Shown piece by piece: positions 59,279 to 64,000 of a stretch of 64,000 nucleotides of DNA. A program made the position numbers and the translations under genes. Position 1 is the first letter of the stretch. Each line of letters starts with the position of its first letter. The stretch is from Carettochelys insculpta. Taxonomy: Eukaryota > Chordata > Testudines > Carettochelyidae. The notes under the pieces are model-generated. The model ran no database searches, had not been told where the DNA came from, and saw only the letters and a list, made by a program, of their open reading frames with translations. The DNA lies in assembly GCF_033958435.1 (NCBI RefSeq), contig NC_134137.1, positions 317,935,501-317,999,500 of the forward strand, read 5' to 3'.

Positions 59279-60121
59279 GTTTCATAGATTGTCATAGCCA
59301 GGGGTGGTAGCGTGGATAAGCTCCCATTATCTATAAATGCTCCCATGCATGCGTCTCCAATAGCCTTTGACAACCGAAGTCCAGCTCCTGGCCTTCACAT
59401 GTGGCTTAGTTTCTAAGCCCGGCGAAACTGTTTGCACTGACGGGAGAAGGGGCAAAGGTGGGTGACTGGCACCTTAAAACCAGCTGCTTCGGGCAGATGG
59501 GGCTCGTCAGCCTGGATAGGCCACCCACCTAGGAGAAGGAAACTCTGATTAAAACCTCCGCTGCCTTGCGGTGATACCTAGTCATGGGAAAGGCTTCGGG
59601 AGCAAACCCCGAGTTAAAATCCAGAGATGGAGCCCCTAAGGCAGTTTGAGGTTGTGCTCAATCTCACTCTGGCAGCTCCTGCAATGACATTGGTGCCAAG
59701 CTGTACTGGCTTTTGCCTTTCCTTTGGATTACATCAGTGGCGTGGAGAGGGGGAACCTGCTGCTGTGCATCAGCTGGTTCTTCAGACTTACTTGCCCAGG
59801 CCTGTGCCCTGGAGAGCACACTCTGGCATCGCTTTCTGAGCAGTGACCCAACATGGGAAGCAGCAGTTACTGGCATTAATCCACTGCACTCGACTGGCGT
59901 AGAGTGATGCGCCAGGGGTTGCTTCTGACGGTGGCAGAGGTCTTCAGATCTCATTGGGAAGCTACTGCCCGCCTCAAGCTGGGCAGCCCCCAGCCAAGTA
60001 GGTGCTGCCTCGCCACGGTCCACTTGCTCCACTGGGTGTGTGGGGCTTAGGGAATCACAAACAGGTGGATTGTTAACTTACACCAGGCAAAACAAACAAG
60101 CAACAAAATAATCCAGCCTTC
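59279..60121 (+). other. LINE 5' region without a clear ORF1
   Basis: GC-richer than its surroundings. A 70-codon frame at 59627-59839 is the longest on this strand and has no recognised domain. This may be a 5' UTR or a decayed ORF1. Confidence 0.5.
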
Positions 60122-63100
60122 AGGCTGGGCACATGGAATGTAAGGACCATGACTCTGGGCCTTACAGAAGACCTACAGAGCATTAGTAACCCCCGGAAGA
60201 CAGCAATCTTTAACAATGAGCTGAGAAGACTGTGGATGGACATCGTGGACCTCCAGGAAACAAGACTATTGTCCTCTGGATGTCTCAGGGAGAAGGACTT
60301 TTCCTTTTTCTGGCATGGGAAGCCTCCAGAAGAGACGAGGGAACACGGTGTTGGCTTCACAATCAGAAACAGCCTAGTTGGCTCAATCATACCACCAAAT
60401 GTGGGAACTGAGAGAATGCTGAAAATCCAGCTTCAAACACCAGTGGGCATGGTCAACATCTTCAGCGTCTATGCGCCTACTTTAACTTCTGCCCAGGAAG
60501 TTAAGGACAAGTTATATGATGAACTTAGCATTGCCATCAGTGAGGTACCTTCCCATGAGCCGCTATTCATCGTTGGCGACTTCAGCGCCAGAGTTGGCAG
60601 CAACCACCACACCTGGCCATCCTGTCTGGGACAGTTGGAACAGGGAAGATGCATGAAAACAGACAGCGTCTCCTTGAACTCTACTCCCAACATGACCTTT
60701 GCGTAACCAATACCTTCTTCAACATCAAACCCCAGAACAAAGTTTCGTGGCAACACCCAAGATCGAAACATTGGCACCAGCTTGACCTCGTCCTCACCAA
60801 ACGCAGCCATTTAGGTAATGTCAGGGTGACACGTAGCTACCACAGCACAGACTGTGACACTGACCATTTGCTCATGTGTAATAAGGTGCACATCCAGCCA
60901 CAAATATTCTTTCACTCCAAAAATGAAGGGAGGCTGCGCATTGACACTGGCAAGACTCATGACCCTTCAAAAGTAAGTGAGTTTGTCCAAGCACTTGAAG
61001 AGGCCTTGCCCCATCCAGACAACACTGATATCAGCAAGAGATGGGAACAACTGCGGGACGCTATCTATAATACTGTGATATCTACCTTTGGGAAGAAGAC
61101 AGTCAAGTCTGCTGATTGGTTTGAAGCCCACGCTGAAGTGCTGACGCTCCTGATTGAGAAGAATCAGGCACTGGCTGCATACAGGTCCTCTCCCAGTGAG
61201 GTGAACTTCCAGGCACTCCCGTCTGCTTGGAGTCAAGTGCAGCAGGTTGCTCGGCGGTGTGCCAACAATTACTGGTTCCAACTCTGCTCCAAGATTCAGC
61301 AGGCCGCGGACACTGGTAACATGCGAGGAATGTACGATGGGATCAAGCAGGCCATTGGTTCATCACAAAGAAAGACTGCCCCACTTAAGTCAGCCACCCG
61401 CGAGGTCTCGAAGGACAGAACCAAGCAGATGGAACGCTGGGTGGAGCACTACTCACAGTTGTACACCAGATAGACCGTAGTTACAGAGAGAGCCCTGAAT
61501 GCCATTGCGCCTCGGCCCACCATGACTGAACTCAATGCTGAGACCACCTTGGAGGAACTCAGCGACGCGCTAAAAGCACTCTCTTCTAGAAAAGCCCCAG
61601 GGAAAGACGGCATTCCCTCAGAAATCCTCAAATGTGCCAATGGTATCCTAGTTTCAGAGCTGCATGGAATACTTGCCAATGCTGGAGAGAAGGCAGCATG
61701 CAGCAAGATATGAGGGATGCTAACATCATTACTGTCTACAAGAACAAGGGTGACAAAAGCGATTGTAACAACTATCGTGGCATCTCCCTTCTCAGTACCG
61801 TGGGGAAGCTATTTGCACGTGTTGTTCTGAAGAGGCTCGATGTTCTTGCAGAGAGAGTCTACCATGAGTCTCAGTGTGGGTTCAGAGCTGAACAGTCCAC
61901 CATAGACATGGTTTTCTCTGTTAGGCAGCTACAAGAAAAGTGCAGGGAGCAGAACAAACCTCTGTATATTGCCTTCATCGACCTGAGCAAGGCATTTGAC
62001 CTCATCAGCAGAAAAGGTCTGTTCGCGATTTTGGCTAAGATCGGCTGTCCCCCAACTCAGCATTATTAGGGCCTTCCATGAAGGCATGAAGGGGACCATC
62101 GTATACGACAGATCCACTTCCGAACCCTTTGAGATTCTCAGCGAAGTGAAGCAGGGGTGTGTGCTGGCTCCAACACTGTTTGGCATCTTCTTTGCAGTTT
62201 TGCTCAAATATGCCTTTGGAACTGCTACAGAGGGCCTCTCTCTCCACACAAGACCGGATGGCAACCTCTTCAAACTGTCGAGGCTTAGAGCGAAGACCAG
62301 GGTGCTTACGAAGCATCTAAGGGAGTTCCTTTTTGCTGATGATGCAGCTATTGCTGCTTACACTCAGCAGGAACTGCAGTCACTCATAACTTGCTTTGCG
62401 GATGCATGTATGGAATTTGGCCTCACAATCAGCTTAAAGAAGACCCAGGTGATGGGCCAAAACATGGGTAATGAGCCATCTATCAACGTGCTAGACTACG
62501 AACTGGAAGTCATCGATGAGTTCGTGTACCTAGGCTCGACGATCTTGGACAACTTGTCACTTGATAGCAAGATCAACAAGCTCATTGGAAAAGCCTCCAC
62601 AATGTTCTCCAGGCTGATGAAGAGAGTATGGGCTAACAATAAGCTCACTGTACACACCAAGGTGCAGGTCTACACAGCCTGTGTTTTGAGCACACTGCTG
62701 TACGCCAGTGAAACATGGACTTTGCGCTCAAAACAAGAGCAGTGGCTCAACACATTCCACATGCATTGCCTTAGGCGCATACTCAGTATCTCATGGCAGG
62801 ACAAGGTCCCCAATAGCGCAGTGCTTGAGAGGGCAGGCACCGCCTCCATGTTCACCCTTCTCGAACAGAGGCGTATGTGCTGGCTGGGCCATGTCTCACG
62901 CATGACGGATGGCTGAATACCAAAGGACCTCCTCTTTGGCGAACTGGCATCTGGAAAGAGGCCGAAAGGGTTGACCTAAATTGCGCTACAAGGACATGTG
63001 CAAGCATGACTTTAGCACTCTCTCTATCAGTGTGAACAGCTGGCATTCGCTCACCTCAGACAGGCATGCCTGGAAACAGGGAGTGAAGGAAGCTCTTGTT

Positions 63101-63289
63101 ATGTATGAAACTACCTTGGTGAAGGAAGTGGAAGAAAGGAGACCCCTCAGGAAGATCTGTGCCCATGATACCAGAGTGACATCTGTCTACTGCTGCTCAC
63201 AGTGCGGAAAGGACTGCCACTCCCAGATTGGATTGCACAGCCACAGAAGATGCTGCTCGAATCAGTCCAACCGGGGCGCAAACCCATGA
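60122..63289 (+). pseudogene. LINE ORF2: APE endonuclease, reverse transcriptase, zinc finger
   Basis: Copies element RNA into DNA at a nicked target. The endonuclease starts RLGTWNVRTM (60122) with DIVDLQETRL, YAPT and VGDFSARVG, then, after a frameshift near 60645, HWHQLDLVLT and the STDCDTDHLL end motif. A linker holds TAG (61471-61473), probably from CAG. RT motifs: SRKAPGKDGIPSEIL; NYRGISLLSTVGKLF; FIDLSKAFD with the first catalytic D at 61980-61982; KQGCVLAPTLF; FADDA with both D codons at 62338-62343; then YLGSTILD. Frameshifts lie near 61695, 62050 and 62970, and TGA replaces an expected arginine at 62914-62916 (TDG, stop, IPKDLLFGELASGKR). The tail has CSQCGKDCHSQIGLHSH, a zinc-finger-like end. 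Catalytic residues survive, but at least six breaks make it inactive. Confidence 0.88.
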
Positions 63290-63849
63290 TCCCTTGGGAT
63301 TGAAGGATGCCTACTACTACTACGACTCTATTCCAGTGTTCTAAATCTTTTTTGTAACATAACCTTCTTAAAAAATTATAAGTATCCCCATACTTCTTTC
63401 ACTTATCCCTAAAGATACACGTGCCACTGGTTAAGAAACATGGTCCTAAAATAATCTGAGATCTTGAAAAAAGTGCCGTTCAAACTTTTCAGATTACTGT
63501 ACCCTTTTCAGGCATCAGATTTATTTTGCATACCACCAAGTTACACGTCACTTAACAACCTCTTACTTACAAAAACATGCAAAAATATCACAGAAGACTA
63601 CTACTGAAAGCTTGCTGTCTACCATTTTATTATCAAATAAGTGAATTGGAATAGAAATATTGTGCTTACATTACAGCATAAGGCATATGAAGAAGTAGAA
63701 ACAAGTCATTGTCTGAATGTACTTTTAGATTGTACTGACTTTAACGGTGCTTTTTAGACATCCTGTTATAAAACTAGGCAACTATCTAGATGGGTTGGTG
63801 TACCCCCTGAAGGTACACATACTCCCAGCTGAGAAACATTGTTCTATTC

Positions 63850-64000
63850 CCCTAGCATAACAGTGCTGAGGTTTCTACTTTAGCAGGTTAAATGTCTTTT
63901 CTCTACTTTTTATCATAATAATCATCTCTAGAACATACTTGCTTTTGTCATGAAATATAATCTAAAATCAGTACAGTTTTTATTATAATATTTAAAAAAA
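63850..64000. other. AT-rich end of window
   Basis: Nothing recognised. Confidence 0.5.

Larger units (their letters stand above)
59279..63326 (+). mobile_element. Nearly full-length non-LTR retrotransposon, 12-bp target duplication
   Basis: TCTATTCCAGTG at 59267-59278 and 63327-63338 is a perfect 12-bp duplication enclosing 4,048 bp. It has a 5' region of about 840 bp, an ORF2-like coding part and a short 3' end with CTACTACTACTAC instead of poly(A). The 5' region contains no convincing ORF1. I cannot fix the clade; the APE-type endonuclease plus C-terminal zinc finger suggests a family outside L1 and CR1. Confidence 0.85.
59274..63841. mobile_element. hAT-type MITE, perfect 8-bp target duplication, split by a LINE
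   Basis: The element begins CAGTG at 59274, continues after the LINE as CAGTGTTCTAAATC at 63334, and ends GCTGAGAAACATTG at 63841. TTCTATTC flanks it at 59266-59273 and 63842-63849, a perfect 8-bp duplication as made by hAT transposases. About 508 bp without the LINE. Non-coding. Confidence 0.78.

Overview
The window looks like nuclear DNA of a reptile, most probably a turtle. It is AT-rich, has no prokaryotic-style gene packing, and carries CR1 LINE tails, a tRNA-derived SINE with a CR1-like 3' end, hAT, Tigger and many PIF/Harbinger-type elements whose termini read GGCTACGTCTACAC. These families are typical of turtle (less so crocodilian) genomes. The organism call is inference from repeat content only. 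I recognise no host protein-coding exon, rRNA or functional tRNA. All convincing coding sequence is transposon-derived.

Layout. 1-12 kb: AT-rich DNA with a Penelope-type inverted insertion (1.5 kb), a composite array of Harbinger MITEs (2.9-5.8 kb), a CR1 fragment, a foldback element, a Tigger-like MITE and a decayed larger element (9.0-10.6 kb). 12-24 kb: full-length 710-bp MITEs at 12.1, 17.8 and 23.4 kb, a hAT split by a CR1, and other MITEs. 24.4-29.1 kb: a GC-rich, nearly complete PIF/Harbinger transposon (H1) with convergent transposase and Myb/SANT-like genes, each with an intron and few lesions. 31-38 kb: nested MITEs, another 710-bp MITE, a solo LTR with a perfect 5-bp target duplication, and a Penelope/hammerhead-like relic. 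38.5-42.5 kb: a second, older and more decayed Harbinger (H2) with the same two-gene layout. 44.7-48.2 kb: MITEs, a truncated Tigger (pogo/TIGD-like) element, the zinc-finger tail of a LINE and a SINE. 48.2-59.3 kb: mostly unclassified AT-rich DNA with a hAT MITE, a CR1 3' end and MITEs. 59.3-63.8 kb: a nearly full-length non-LTR retrotransposon (endonuclease, reverse transcriptase, C-terminal zinc finger) inserted five bases inside a hAT element; both target-site duplications are readable.

How the parts work together. H1 encodes a DDE transposase and a Myb-like DNA-binding partner, the pair known to be needed for Harbinger transposition. The 710-bp MITEs share both H1 ends and are probably internal-deletion derivatives mobilised in trans by this or a sister copy. 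The most unusual structure is the 3363-5784 composite: one forward and three inverted MITE copies with a 540-bp period, bounded by one ATA duplication, whose internal breakpoints lie at copies of the CGTGTAGACG terminal motif. It looks like a transposed multi-copy unit built by aberrant cleavage at cryptic internal ends.
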